Shown: positions 47,456-59,335 of the stretch, in pieces
Layout: each line of letters opens with the position of its first letter
How positions within the stretch are numbered: the stretch's first letter is position 1
Assembly: GCF_008831285.2 (NCBI RefSeq)
Contig: NC_045140.1
Location: 16,986,370 to 17,050,369, forward strand
Direction of reading: 5' to 3'
Length of the DNA stretch: 64,000 bases
Source of the DNA: Nymphaea colorata
Taxonomy: Eukaryota > Streptophyta > Magnoliopsida > Nymphaeales > Nymphaeaceae
Notes under the pieces: generated by a model
What the model was told of the DNA's origin: nothing
Databases searched by the model: none
The model's input: only the letters and a program-made list of their open reading frames with translations
Translations under genes and position numbers: made by a program

Positions 47456-50400
47456 ATAGAGAAAAGCATCCTCAATTAAATGCCTGAGCGAAATGGCATA
47501 TAACGGATGCAGAATTAATGTAGACATTTGTGCGAGGTTTGTATATTGCCAGCTCGAGAGCTTTCAGTTACCTCCATGATTGTTCTTCCACATAAAGATA
47601 AATGATGGCAATCCGGAAGACGTATGAAATGTGCACATGCAGTGTCAAAATTAATTGATGCCTAAGCTATAGGATGCCCACAAATAAGCTTCTAACTGTG
47701 TTTATTCTTGAGGAAGATGCAGAAAATGTAAGGACGTATATCGATAAAAGCCATTGAAGAGAAGGCTAAGTATGCGAATGCAGGCTGACTATTGGAAGCA
47801 AAGGCAATAAGAAAAATGTTAGCGTACAAGGGAACTTGATGCAGCATATGTAAACATCAGCATTTTTCGGCAGCATTTTCCCCAAATGAAGTCTGGAAAA
47901 TAGAAAAAGGAAAAAAGTAAATGAAAGCACAGGAGAATCGGAGTTGCAGTTTTGGAAGTTTTGCCAGAAGTAGTTGACCCTTTCTCTTAACCTCAAAAGA
48001 TTTGAGTGCTCCACTCAATTTTGTAAATATTTTGCATTGGTATCGAACACTTCTATTTATGTCGAAACTCATTTATGAGATTATGGGCCTTTACTTCCCC
48101 ATACTGCTGCATCTTCTGGTGCTGTTGCAAGAATAATAATGTGTACACGAGTATGGCAATGCTATGGACCCGTATAGCAAACTTGAATTTTTCCTTGTAT
48201 ATATAGTTGTGGAACTACATTCTTTTTTTTCTTTTCGTTATTGTTCCCGTCATCATCTATTCCTGGCCGCAGAGAGTGCTTTTCATGTTGGTCCTTTATC
48301 CCTGCAAGAGATTGTTCTGGAGGAAAAGCTAGACGCTATCACCACTCTTCATTTGAGAAATTCTCAGCCCTTCATATGAAACTATTGTGCGTGAATCTTT
48401 CTTTCGGATTTGAAGGAGGAGGGTAATCAATGGCCACTTTTCTAGATGGCAACCACTTTTGTTTTTTGAATGACAAGTGCAATCAATGTCTTCCTGGTTT
48501 CGTTTGTAAAATCATCCGCTTGGAAGCTTCGAGTTTTCACAACGGCATTTTTTGGTCTCTTTCTCTCTCTATATATGATTGACAGAATGGGCTGGTAACG
48601 CACGGCTTGTAAACGCATTGTGAACGAGATTGAGCTCATCATCGAATTTTATGGAAGGGACATGAGCCAACTCGTTCTTCGATTGTTTTAGGCGTCCTTT
48701 ATGATCCCATATAACTTGAGTGTGAAACAAGATTCCGGCCCATTTTCGAGTTGGCTTTAAAGCTCCAGGTCAATAACTGGGCTTCCCATATATGTTCGTT
48801 CAATCCTCACTGGCCAGTAAATAAATACATAAAACAAAGAGTTGTGTGTATCTTGTACATACCTATCACAGATCAACACCGAATTATATTATAAAATGTG
48901 TAAAGCATATGCGTAACATCTCAACAAATTTATGATGTGAAGGAAGGTTGTGTTTGTTTCTAACAAATTTATGATGTGAAGGAAGGTTGTGTTTGTTTCA
49001 CTGCATATCTTAGATCCACGGTGATCTGTGATCCTTAAGATTTAGATCCCGAATTTTCGATATTTCTTTCTATTTCGGTCAGACCCTCTCTCCATCTGAC
49101 CTTAAATCCATGCAGTCTTGGACTTAAGATCTGAGAACTTAAAGAAAATCACCTTCATGCACAGTGAGGTGGAAGATGGTCGGGAGCTCTTCTAGATGAA
49201 GCAACGACTAGGTTGCAAGGTTCGTTCAGGATGAACCTCCTAAAAGTAAAGCATTCAAGTGTTTCCTACTTACAGGATGCGATGTTGTGGAACATTGGCG
49301 CTGCTGCAGGAGACGCCTTATAAACAAACTCTTAATTTGTCCTCATAATTCTTCCTGGTTGGCATTTATCGTCAATTAAGAAAACAAAATACTTAGTTAA
49401 TGACAAGAAAAGGGGGAGTCGAAAGTCTCTTTTAGGCTATCAAAATTTTGAATGCCTTCAACTTGAACATCCTAACTCACACAGTCAACCAAATTTATAG
49501 AACTCTTCTAGGCTTCAAACTCCATCTGGTTGTTGCAAAATGCACAAGAATGGAAGTTCTGAGGCTATGGACTAAAGATAATCGTTAAGCAGCTTACTAC
49601 GAATAGATTCACGATGTTCCAGTGGATATGAAAAAGATGGGGAGTCGAAAGTCTCTTCAAACTTTTCTGCTTAAATTTGCATATTCGTAATCTGGGGGTT
49701 TGCTGCTCCATCAAAGGCGAAGGTCGCTTTCCCAGTTGATTGTTTCTTGAACGCACCATTTTGAAGCATTTCTCAACCAATTGCTTATAACCAAATCCCT
49801 TTTAAAGGCCTCTCATTTCTTCGGACAATCTGATTTGAGATCCAAGAAACTGAAATGGAAAAGGTTTACATGTTTGATGACCAGAGGAACTTGTCCACTG
49901 TGGTAGGGGAGCGATATGTCTCCTCCCTCTACAAGGGGAAGAATATCCCTCCTATCAAACACCAACTTGATTTCCTGCTACATTGGATTGCGGATTTAAA
50001 AATCGCTTGCTCCACAAGCGTCCATGAGCCAATTTCACCAAGCTGAACTTGGTGAATTTTAACAAGCTGTTGTTAGACAAACCCATAGCAGATTATTTCG
50101 AAGATTCAACACATAACTCCTGTATGAAATAGGAAGGATCATAGATATGTCTGCATGGTAAAATTGATTCGCCTAACATCACATGCGGAGCACATCGGAT
50201 AAATTGTAGTAAATTTTAATCCACCCCTGTAGCTGGCTTCAATAATGAAACTCAAGCATATAAATTCGACGGTTAAAATGGTAGAAACAATTTAAATTGG
50301 TAAATTTGTAAGGCTAAGCTCAAGTAACTCCACCACATCCAAGCATGTTTGTTGCTAAAAATTCGGATCTCAGATCCAGTTTTGGAATCTGGAACCGTTT

Positions 50401-50584
50401 TTCTACTACAGGGATATCATGTCCGAAAGTACAATATGCGAACAGTAGAGAGATGGTAATTTCTTTTGAACACGCAGCCTCCACCGTCCAGTCTTGAAAT
50501 CGGACGGTGACGGTTAAAGGGGCCCAGAAAGACTGCCAACCCTCTCCCAACCATACAGTCTCAGGGGCGATTTGGTAAATTCCA
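47456..50584. other. COL 3' region and intergenic DNA
   Basis: The COL 3' UTR is followed by about 3 kb without a supportable gene. A 39 bp direct duplication (AACAAATTTATGATGTGAAG...) occupies 48923-49000. Short frames at 49565-50046 and 50320-50595 are unrecognised. Confidence 0.5.
48923..49000. repeat. 39 bp perfect tandem duplication
   Basis: Two adjacent, essentially identical 39 bp units starting AACAAATTTATGATGTGAAG at 48923 and 48962. Confidence 0.92.
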
Positions 50585-50735
50585 ATGTCCATCATCCCGT
50601 CAAAAGACTGCAGCCGAACCGCCTCTCCCTCTCTCCCTCTCCCTCTCAGAAGAGAGAAGAAAGGAAAGGAGGAATCCCTAACTCCCTTCCGTTCGGTCGT
50701 AATTCTGAGAGAGAAGAATAAAGCTGATTCCGGAG
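50585..50735 (+). promoter_or_regulatory. Non-coding leader exon of YL1-like gene
   Basis: A CTCCCT-rich, then GAGA-rich stretch ends GATTCCGGAG|GTAAGT at 50735/50736, a strong donor. The acceptor TTTGCAG at 52721 precedes the start codon by eight bases. An ATG near 50586 opens a frame that does not continue into the YL1 frame and would be an upstream ORF if transcribed. Confidence 0.55.
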
Positions 50736-51302
50736 GTAAGTCGAGCTCGCCTACCTCCTCATCCTTTCTTGCTTCCCGTGATTATCGTTTTCAATTCTAA
50801 ATGTTTCATTTTCCTCTCCTTTCTGTTTTCCTTCTCATCTGATTCCGACATCTCTGAGTTGTTTTTGAATCCTTTATTTTCATTCTACCCTGTCTTTGAG
50901 TGTTGATTTCTTTTTTCTTTTTATTGACCGTGCTCTTTTTTTTTTTTTATGTGTTTCCCTGTGTAACCTCCCTCGTCATTTCTTTAAGTTCTTTTGATAT
51001 TTTCATGGTCCTTTCATTCCTGAGTTTGAGTTTTGTGAGGACACTCTTACATGAACCTTATTGTCTTCGCGATTGTTATCTCTTGCCATTGATTCTTGAA
51101 AATGCCCTTTGGGAAGTCTATTGCACGTTAGATAGGTAATTGATGGGTTGCTAGTAAGGTCATCCAAAATTTTGATTTTTCTGTTCTTGATAGCATTGAA
51201 AATTAACTAGACAGGTGATTGATGGGTTATCTTTTGTCACTGATGTTGTCACTTTCATTTTTTGCTCTGGAAGGCGAATAAAGTTGTCTGTAATGTTGGT
51301 AA

Positions 51303-52104
51303 CAATGTTATCCGTATCGTACGATACGGACGCGTATCGTACGATACGTATCGTACGATACGGACGCGTATCGTACGATACGTATCGTATAGGTCAAGAA
51401 AACCTATACGATACGTGTTTGAAACACGATACGCGTCCGTATCGTATGCGTATCGTCCGTATCGTACGATACGGGGGCCGTATCGTACGATACACCCCCG
51501 TATCGTACGATACGGGAGAAAACACATATTTCTTTATTTTTTAAAAGTTTAAACACTCCTCCCCCTCTCTCTTCTTGTATTTAAAGACTCCAATAGACGT
51601 AGGAGGGAGAGATTTTGCCCATTTTCATAAAAAATAACCAAGGATTCATCAATTTGGAAGATATTATCGTTGAATCAGGAAAGATGATAACTATATGTTT
51701 TGAACTTATAAAATTGTGATGTAATCTAAGTCCTAAAACTCCAAGTCCTAAGACTCTAAGTCCTAAGATTCTATAAAATTTTCAAGTTTAAAATCATGAT
51801 GGATGCTTATATGTTATTCTTGAAAATTTGATTTCTTATTTTGGAATGTGTCGTTAATACACATGAATGTTCCTTATGTATGATAATCTTTTTAATATTT
51901 GAATACATTTTTCTTAATTTCTGATTTTTTGTTCATTTTTTTCAGATTTTTAATGATTTTTCTCTATTTTTTATGATTTTTAAATATTTTTTAAAATTAA
52001 AAAATTAATTTTACGATACGCTACGCTACGTTTGCGATACGTTACGATACGGCGTATAGGTCGGCCCGACCGATACGCGATACGCTACGCCTTTTATAAC
52101 ATTG
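51303..52104 (+). mobile_element. hAT-type MITE packed with TATCGTACGATA palindromes
   Basis: An 802 bp element in the YL1 leader intron. It has 9 bp perfect terminal inverted repeats (CAATGTTAT and ATAACATTG) and identical 8 bp flanking duplications GTTGGTAA (51295-51302 and 52105-52112), which is diagnostic of hAT-like insertion. The left subterminal 200 bp contains many copies of the self-complementary motif CGTATCGTACGATACG and variants. The right subterminal 90 bp has GATACG/CTACG repeats. The centre is AT-rich and non-coding. Confidence 0.88.
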
Positions 52105-52728
52105 GTTGGTAAAGTAAGGGTCATATGCAAATGATTGGTAGATATTTTTGTTTCTTTATTTCCCACTTCTATGCTTTAATAGATTTATGATGAATTGCTA
52201 GAATGAGTACTTGATGAAACTACCATTTAGCTGTCATTTTTTCTGGTCTGATGTAGTATGGGATGTCCCGGGGAGAAACGTGTCAGAAAAACATTTGCAG
52301 AAGTAGACGAATCATTTGTAGAAATTAAACCTTCGTAATGCTTTCGTGATATGTATAAAATGGTTCAGTGCTTTTCGTAGAACAATTGCAGAAAATCAAG
52401 GATTTCTCATGAAAATATTAATATATTTGATATTTTTTATCAAATATGCAAATGGATATTATTTTTTTCTTTCAAAATTTCTTAAAGACGATCTTATTGT
52501 TTATGAGCTTCACTTGATTCCTGTCCGATATGATGCATGACCCGAATGGGTTTATACAAAAAATAAACCTAAAATATTTAAGTAAGTTTTTAATTCCAAA
52601 ACAAAAAATAGGTCGACACAGGCTGATACATATGCTCTCTTGGTGGGCAAACCAAACAATACAATGCCTATTATCGATATTAACAAAATTGAATTGATCA
52701 TGAATGTGATGGTGTTTGCAGGTCAAAT

Positions 52729-55700
52729 ATGTATTCGTCGAATCCGGTAATGCCTACAGTCTCCACAGCAAATGCATCAGTACCTAGACTCACCACTCTT
52801 CCATGTAAAAGTCTATCAGGTAAGCATTTTTCATTCTATTGTTGCTGCTTTATATTCATTTATTTCTGTGGATTTATGATGGTAATTTGTTTCTTTCTTA
52901 GTTCACTGGGCTTAGGGCTTCCTGACTAATAGGATATGAGTTTATCAGGTTGTTTCTTCAGTGTTTTCTGGCAGATTTAATTTTCTTTCAGAGGTGCTGC
53001 CAACAATTTAATGTTGTTGGACAAATCTAACTTTTTGCTGCTTTTTTATGTGAGATCTCCAAGCCTGACTTGTTAAGGTTTATTCATTTGGATCCACCTT
53101 TCATGAAGTATTTCGGACTTGGTTTAAGATTAGGACTGAATACAGATCAGTGATGACCTCCTAGATGCTATCGAGAATATTATTAACAGAATAAACAAGC
53201 TAGCAAGGAATTCATTATGGAGGATAACAATTGGTAGTTGCATAAATCTTTGTTCAGTGTATAACCAATTATGAATAGCTTAGAGCTAAATATTCCTCCT
53301 CCTAAATATAGTCAATACCTAATTTTAGAGGAGGGGTGTCATGTCTTAAAGGGTTGCACATCCGATGTCTGGACTCTGTCTATGAAGGGCTTCAAAGTGT
53401 GTCTCAGAAGTTTTATTGCATCAGGATGTTAGGTCGGCTGCTGATCTTCATCTGAGTTGCTTTTGTTCTTATTCTGTCTCAATATTGGAAAGCTGGCTTT
53501 TATCTTGTTTGACAAAAGGTGGCATGTTTTCTATTGGGTTTGTGTGTCCAGCTAGAGATTTCTAGTTTGAGGGTCATATAAGATTGGGGCACCTACAAGA
53601 GAACAGAGAAACATAAAAATGGCTGAAGCAACATGGATTTGGAAAGCATGGAAGATGAGAGTGATGAGAGGACAAACACATAGTTAAAATTCTGAGCAGT
53701 GGCCATCATATCTCAGATGAAGGAAGGAAATTATTGTAATTTCTGTAGTATAAATTTATAATAGAAAACGTTCTTATACATCTATATTTTTTAGATTCAA
53801 AATCAATCTCATTGGGTGCTGTAAAAGAGCCTCATTTCCCATTATCTTGTCCAGGAAACGACATAATCCCATCTATTTTCTTTAATGGTTGAAAATGTAC
53901 TCTTGACCATTGTATATCTTTTCTTCCTAAATGTTGTTGCCTTTATCCATGACAGAGCATCGACAAATTTAAAGATACTATTTCATGTCACTACTTAGGC
54001 AGGGAAACTTTGTGCTTTCTGATATGGAACACTGTCCTTTGCTAGTCATAGTGCTGGGAATGTTTACTATTTATTAGCTAAATTGTTTATTGGGGCTGAC
54101 TTTATGACCCTACAACATTTTTGAAATGGTATTTTTAGATTATCTAGTCTCTATATGATTAACATTTGTGGGTGGTGGTGGCTTTGTATGTAGTTGTATG
54201 ATTGAAGGCACATTCCTTCATTTACCTTGTCTGTGTTAACTTTTCTCAATTTGCAAAAATAATACAACTTGCTAAGGCAAGAATAAGTGACAGGCTCACA
54301 AGCGGAAGGGCAGAAGTCATTTATTGTAGTTGGCCTATCTTCAGTTCTATGTAGTCCTTAAGTGCAAATATTGTATACTGATCCAAGTCTGCTGCATGGT
54401 CCATTTTCCTTGAAGCTATCCTTGGTGCTTTACTTCTTATCCTCCGTGAGCTAGATTGCTGTGATATTCTGCTTTACATTGATTTTGGGATTTATGAAGG
54501 TCTAAAGGAAGATGCTAGGCAGGGGAATTTGCAGATCCTTGGTTCTGGATTGGCTTTACCCATCAGGCCGCCTTTAAGAGTTCAATATAAAGTGGCCATT
54601 CCACTTATCCACAAGGCTTCATCTCGTAACGTGAGATGCAGTGCTGCTTTGGTAAGTAGATAATTGTACTACTTATGATATTTGCTTCATCGATCAACAT
54701 ATATTTAACTGTGCTTTCTCATGATTAACGAGAGAATATGCTTTTCATTCTAATTTTCATAAGCTTCTATATATGTTGATATGCTATGATGTCATGAATC
54801 TATTATTCCATTGGTTGCTTTTTACAGAATGCTAGATGTGCAACTGAGCAGCAGACTATTCAACAGCAATCGGCGGTAATTACTAATGCTCCTGTTCAAG
54901 GTAACCGTTGCCATTAGCAGATTTTTCTACTTCGTGAGATGCTTTTCTGTGAATTTTATGTTCAGCTTTTGTCAGATTGGCTGCGATGTTATGTTTAGGG
55001 TATACATATAGAGATAGAGAGACCCACATACTGGTCTCTTGTCTTTTTTATGCTGATCCGTTACTTTTATGTTAAGTATAACAACGTCAATCAATGTGGA
55101 ATCATCTAACTGCACTTTACCATGAATGTTTGTGTTGAACTCATTCCACACCATATTTTGTTTTAAGAAATGACTTGGACTAGTGAAGCATTTTAATTGG
55201 TATTACCAGTAATGGCTTTATTCAACAGTCGATATATCCACTCTTTATGGCATCTTCAATAAATGGTAATATCCAACTTCATTTTCCTCATTTCTTGGGA
55301 AAAGGTAATGGAAACCTGGACTATCTGGCAAAGTCTAAGGCCCAAGGCACAGATGTATATCAGTTAAAATAGTTAGCTATCTTACTCATTCTTCTTTATT
55401 AGAAGATTGCTACAGGCTACAAGCAGCTTCTAATTTGGTGCTTGCTGTAGTCATTCGGTTAAAATGCCTACTATCTTGCTTATTTCTAACATAGAAGAGT
55501 GCTACGGCCTCCAAGCAGTTCCTAAGGGGGTGATCAATGTAAGTTATGGATCAATTTTTTGACTTGTCATGTGAGTTCGCCTCATTTGAACTGTTCAATT
55601 GGTTAAGGAGGTCTTTAGAAGATGGGATTTCATTTTGCAACAGAAACTATTCTGTACATTTTGCTGCTGTAAAGGATTTGAGTCATAGGATTTCTGTTCA

Positions 55701-56095
55701 CTGAACTTATCCACCTTTTGATGTCTTTGCTATGCTGCAATCCAGTGTAAATACCTGAGGGTTGTTCTGTTTTTGTAATGTATCACAATTTTCGACTAAT
55801 AAAAGAGTGGAGGCCTATCCTCCAGCAGGGCTTTGATTCGGAACTGTTCAGACCCTGTGTTTCATTAGGTGACCTTTTCTTTGTATCCTCAATTGCAGGT
55901 AAAGAAAAGTCGCCTGAACTTGATGATGGTGGGACTGGATTTCCGCCACGAGATGATGACGATGGTGGAGGTGGTGGTGGTGGTGGGGGTGGTGGATGGA
56001 CTGGTGGTTTCTTTTTCTTTGGGTTCCTTGCGTTTCTAGGACTTTTGAAAGATCAAGAAAGCGAGGGGCCTTACAGCAAGGATAGACGGAGATAA
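52729..56095 (+). CDS. YL1: YELLOW LEAF 1 / RF2-like chloroplast protein
   Basis: Four coding exons join in phase: 52729-52819, 54500-54651, 54828-54900, 55899-56095 (513 bases, 170 residues). The N-terminus (MYSSNPVMPTVSTANASVPR) is rich in Ser/Thr and poor in acids like a transit peptide, and ...RNVRCSAAL may be near the processing site. The acidic segment ELDDGGTGFPPRDDDD is followed by an 11-glycine run, then WTGGFFFFGFLAFLGLLKDQ, a short membrane-associating segment, and a basic tail SKDRRR. This layout (DDGG.GFPP, poly-Gly, FFFF.LAFLG.LKD) fits the plant family that includes rice YL1, linked to chloroplast ATP-synthase accumulation, and its mitochondrial relative RF2. The compartment is inferred from the family only. 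Confidence 0.82.
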
Positions 56096-59000
56096 GGATT
56101 GATTAAGTGAGTCGGTGGAATTGCATTCGTATGTCCCTAGGCTTACTTTTTTTTCTTTCACATTACATTGTAAACATAAAATCATTAGTTTATCCAAAAT
56201 GAGTTTTCATGTCGCAATCATGTTGGCACTTTTCTATAGTGGAAATCAGCTGCTGTTGGTTAAAAGCGTTTGGCTCTGCAGATGGCTCTTCGTCGCAAAT
56301 GTTGTCATCCGTCGGCGGTCTGTGGTTCATTTAGTTGTGGAAAGTGCTTAGGGAAATGCAGATTCATCTTGCAGTTTCATAATCGAATCCAAGTTGATAT
56401 TTGGCGGGGAGTAGATAAAGATCCGAGCCGGTTGCATATAATTGTTGGATCTCAATCAATCATTTGAAGTGCTAGAGCCAGAGTGTACCGTGAATGATTA
56501 ATAGACTACGTACTATGTTCAGTAGGAACCATATCATTGGAACTTCTTCCTTTTGAGAAAAGTGAGGAAATTATTCTTTTCCGAGTTTGTGGTCTTCATT
56601 CGCTGTTTGAATATAGAAGCGTTCGAAAAGACAATTTTCCAAAATTTCAGAATAACTTGGGCACTTATATTTAACGTTTCGAAAGTATGTTCCCATTTGC
56701 ATTTCGTATGAATTGAGAGGTCCAGATACCAAAAACTAAACAAATAAGGTATGATTGATGATCCCTCCCTTCGGCAATAGAAAGAACTCATTGGAACTTA
56801 GAGTGAAGAGATTATGGGTCAAGTCATTTTAAGTACTTGAAAATGTGTCTACCCATCGCGCTTTCTAATGCTTTTGTCCGAGATAGTGGTCGGGAGGAAG
56901 CAACTGTTTGTCTTTCTTGAGATCTTCTTTTTCATTTTTGTTCTTTTAAAAAAAAAAGCGTACATGATCTTACCAGTATTTTTCGGGTTTTTCTTCTCTT
57001 TCCCTGTCATTTGCTCATCCCTCTAAAGCAGGATTTTGTATACCCATTACATCTCATTTCCATCTAACTTGCGGTTGACAAAACTCTTTCATGGATATTT
57101 CACCACCTTCAAACAAGTGGGCTGAGGATTTAGCTGGGTTAATTTAATCCCCTGTCACCTACAGTCACCCCCACAACAGTGTAAAGCCCTGGAGTGAAGG
57201 CCCCTTAAATTCCCAGGAATCATGCCCTCAGATAAGTGCAATGGGGATCAATTCTTCAAGAGGCTGCAATGGGGTTTGAATTCATGACCAGCAACCTGTG
57301 AACCAATGCCATTCACAGATGCGCTCACCCCTTGGATTGTACAGAAGCAATTGGTCCGATTAAATATTTTTGGGGTGTAATAATGAAGAAAGTACTGTAT
57401 GACTTTTGCTTTGCAACTTCACCATATTTTGATCTTCAAATCATCCTATCGACCAACATGTTCTCCCTTTTTTTTTTTTTTCCCTCAGTGGGTGAAAGGA
57501 AGAAGTTTTTTGATGTGAATATGTTGGATTTCGTGGACCGAGAGCTACAGGTTTACATCAACAAAGAACGGTCTACAGCTTGCAAAACCATTCATTGAGC
57601 GCCAAAAACTACATGTTCCCATTGTGGATGTTTCAAGAAGACAGTGTTTGATAATGAGAATGATATTGTGTCCTTGAAACACTTTTTTTGTAAAATGAGA
57701 TGTAAGTTTTTCATTTGTACAACTGTAAATTGTTCAGTAAATTACATCTCGAGGGTCATTTTAAGGAGCCATGCCTGGTCCATTACAGGCCGACCCTATA
57801 ATTTATGGATGTTCACATATCAAACAACCAACCCCAAGTACAATATGCCTTCATAGTATTTTTGAAACATGTATAATAAGAAAATGTGCTCTAAAAACAC
57901 ACCGTTCTTCCTACTGGACACCCTTAAAAAAAGGAGATATCTTAAACATGCTGAAATTTCTCTCCCTTTTTTCGGCTTATATGCTTACTTCATTCAACTC
58001 AAAGTGCTTGCAGTCCAAATGCTCTGGACCCACCAACCGATCAGCTGTGCTACGTCCAAAAGGGACTCAACGAACCTCTTAATGTATTACCGGACATCCT
58101 TCCTAAGATCTTATATTGTCTGTTTGAAGGTCTATGAGTACGGGCATGTTGGTGTTATTAACTTTCTAACCTGAGTATCATGGCCGCCTGTAAGCCTTCC
58201 CTGACTTGGAGTTGGCTCTCTGAGTTCTTCATCTCAGGCCAGGCAGAGCGAGTCTAAGACGCGACAACGTCGGGCTCGAGCAGGCCCAAAACCTTTGGCG
58301 GCAGCTCAAACCCAACCTGCTTAGTTATCGAGTTGGGACCCACCATCAACTTTATACCTGTCTAGTACCTTGAAACTCTTAACATTTCATATTTTAATAT
58401 CTCAAAAACACACAACCATGTATCAAGTGTTTCTAAAAGAGCTATAAGCTGCACACATGAAAAGTTTTTAAAGGAGATATGGGTGATGCATCAAAAGTTT
58501 GTATGCCCACACATATATATATATATAACCACAAAGAGAAGAAAAATAAAACATAATAAAAATGATTTTTAAATACATATATGATATATTGGGTTGGGTT
58601 GGGTTGGGCCTCAAATATCTAGCTTAAGCCAGTCTAACTCGACAATTTTTTTTTTTTTTTAATTGAGCCAGCTTAAATGTCAAATAACCAGCCCCGTCAC
58701 TAACCTGGTACCCAACTACCCATCTTGTACCGAGCTAGTTGCCCAACCTTATCCTCAATCCTCCAAAAAAATATCCTAACAATTAAAAGTTTCTTAATCA
58801 TGAACTTAGTCCTAAATTCCTCATAATTTGATAGCACTAAACATGGGACAGATGCTAGTTTCCCAACTGAAAACCTTATTTATTAATTGCTAAAACTAGT
58901 ATATTATAATATAGTTTCATATTGGGTCTCAAAATGGACTCCAGGGTCTCGTTTCACGAATTTCGATGTATCTTCTCAAGAAAAGTCAAGTTTTGCACTT

Positions 59001-59180
59001 TAAAACTTTATTTTTAAATGACCGAAATGTCCTTTATCTAAAAAAGAGATTTGTGTGAAATGACAGAACTACCCATTTTGCTCGGCCCCTCTCCTCGCCG
59101 CTCCGTTTTGCCGTGAGTGAAGTGATCAAATTGGAAAGCCCGGGTAGGTAGCGGACAAAAAGCGGCAGCCCCGACCGCCA
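56096..59180. other. YL1 3' region and gene-free intergenic DNA
   Basis: No gene can be supported. The stretch 57120-57340 (CAGTCACCCCCACAA, GGGTTTGAATTCATGACC, GCTCACCCC) resembles a dispersed repeat and is not assigned. Further AT-rich sequence holds a GGGTTGGGTTGGGTTGGG tract near 58592-58608 and a TA tract near 58514. Confidence 0.45.
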
Positions 59181-59335
59181 CCCTTGGCTATATATGCCGT
59201 GATAGCGGACAGGGGCGGAGGCCGCTGCTGCGTTCTTGGCCGCACCAGACGGTGGGGTTACGGGACGTGTGGGCGTTCACGTGAAATTCACGTGCGCTGC
59301 TTGTCCCCATGCAAGACCCTCACGTGGCCCCCATT
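59180..59335 (-). promoter_or_regulatory. Orphan promoter-like block: three G-boxes and a TATA box
   Basis: Three perfect CACGTG elements lie at 59278-59283, 59289-59294 and 59321-59326, and a TATATA sequence lies at about 59190. For a minus-strand transcript starting near 59160 the G-boxes would sit about 85-135 bases upstream of TATA. No recognisable gene lies to the left; a 119-residue plus-strand frame (59184-59543) has no known domain. Confidence 0.35.

Noticed and set aside
51215-51552. Open frames on both strands with YDTDAYRT-type repeats
   Set aside because: They arise from the palindromic CGTATCGTACGATACG array of the MITE and are open on both strands for that reason.
57120-57345. 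GGGTTTGAATTCATGACC resembling a tRNA-derived SINE box B
   Set aside because: No convincing box A, poly-A end or target-site duplication.
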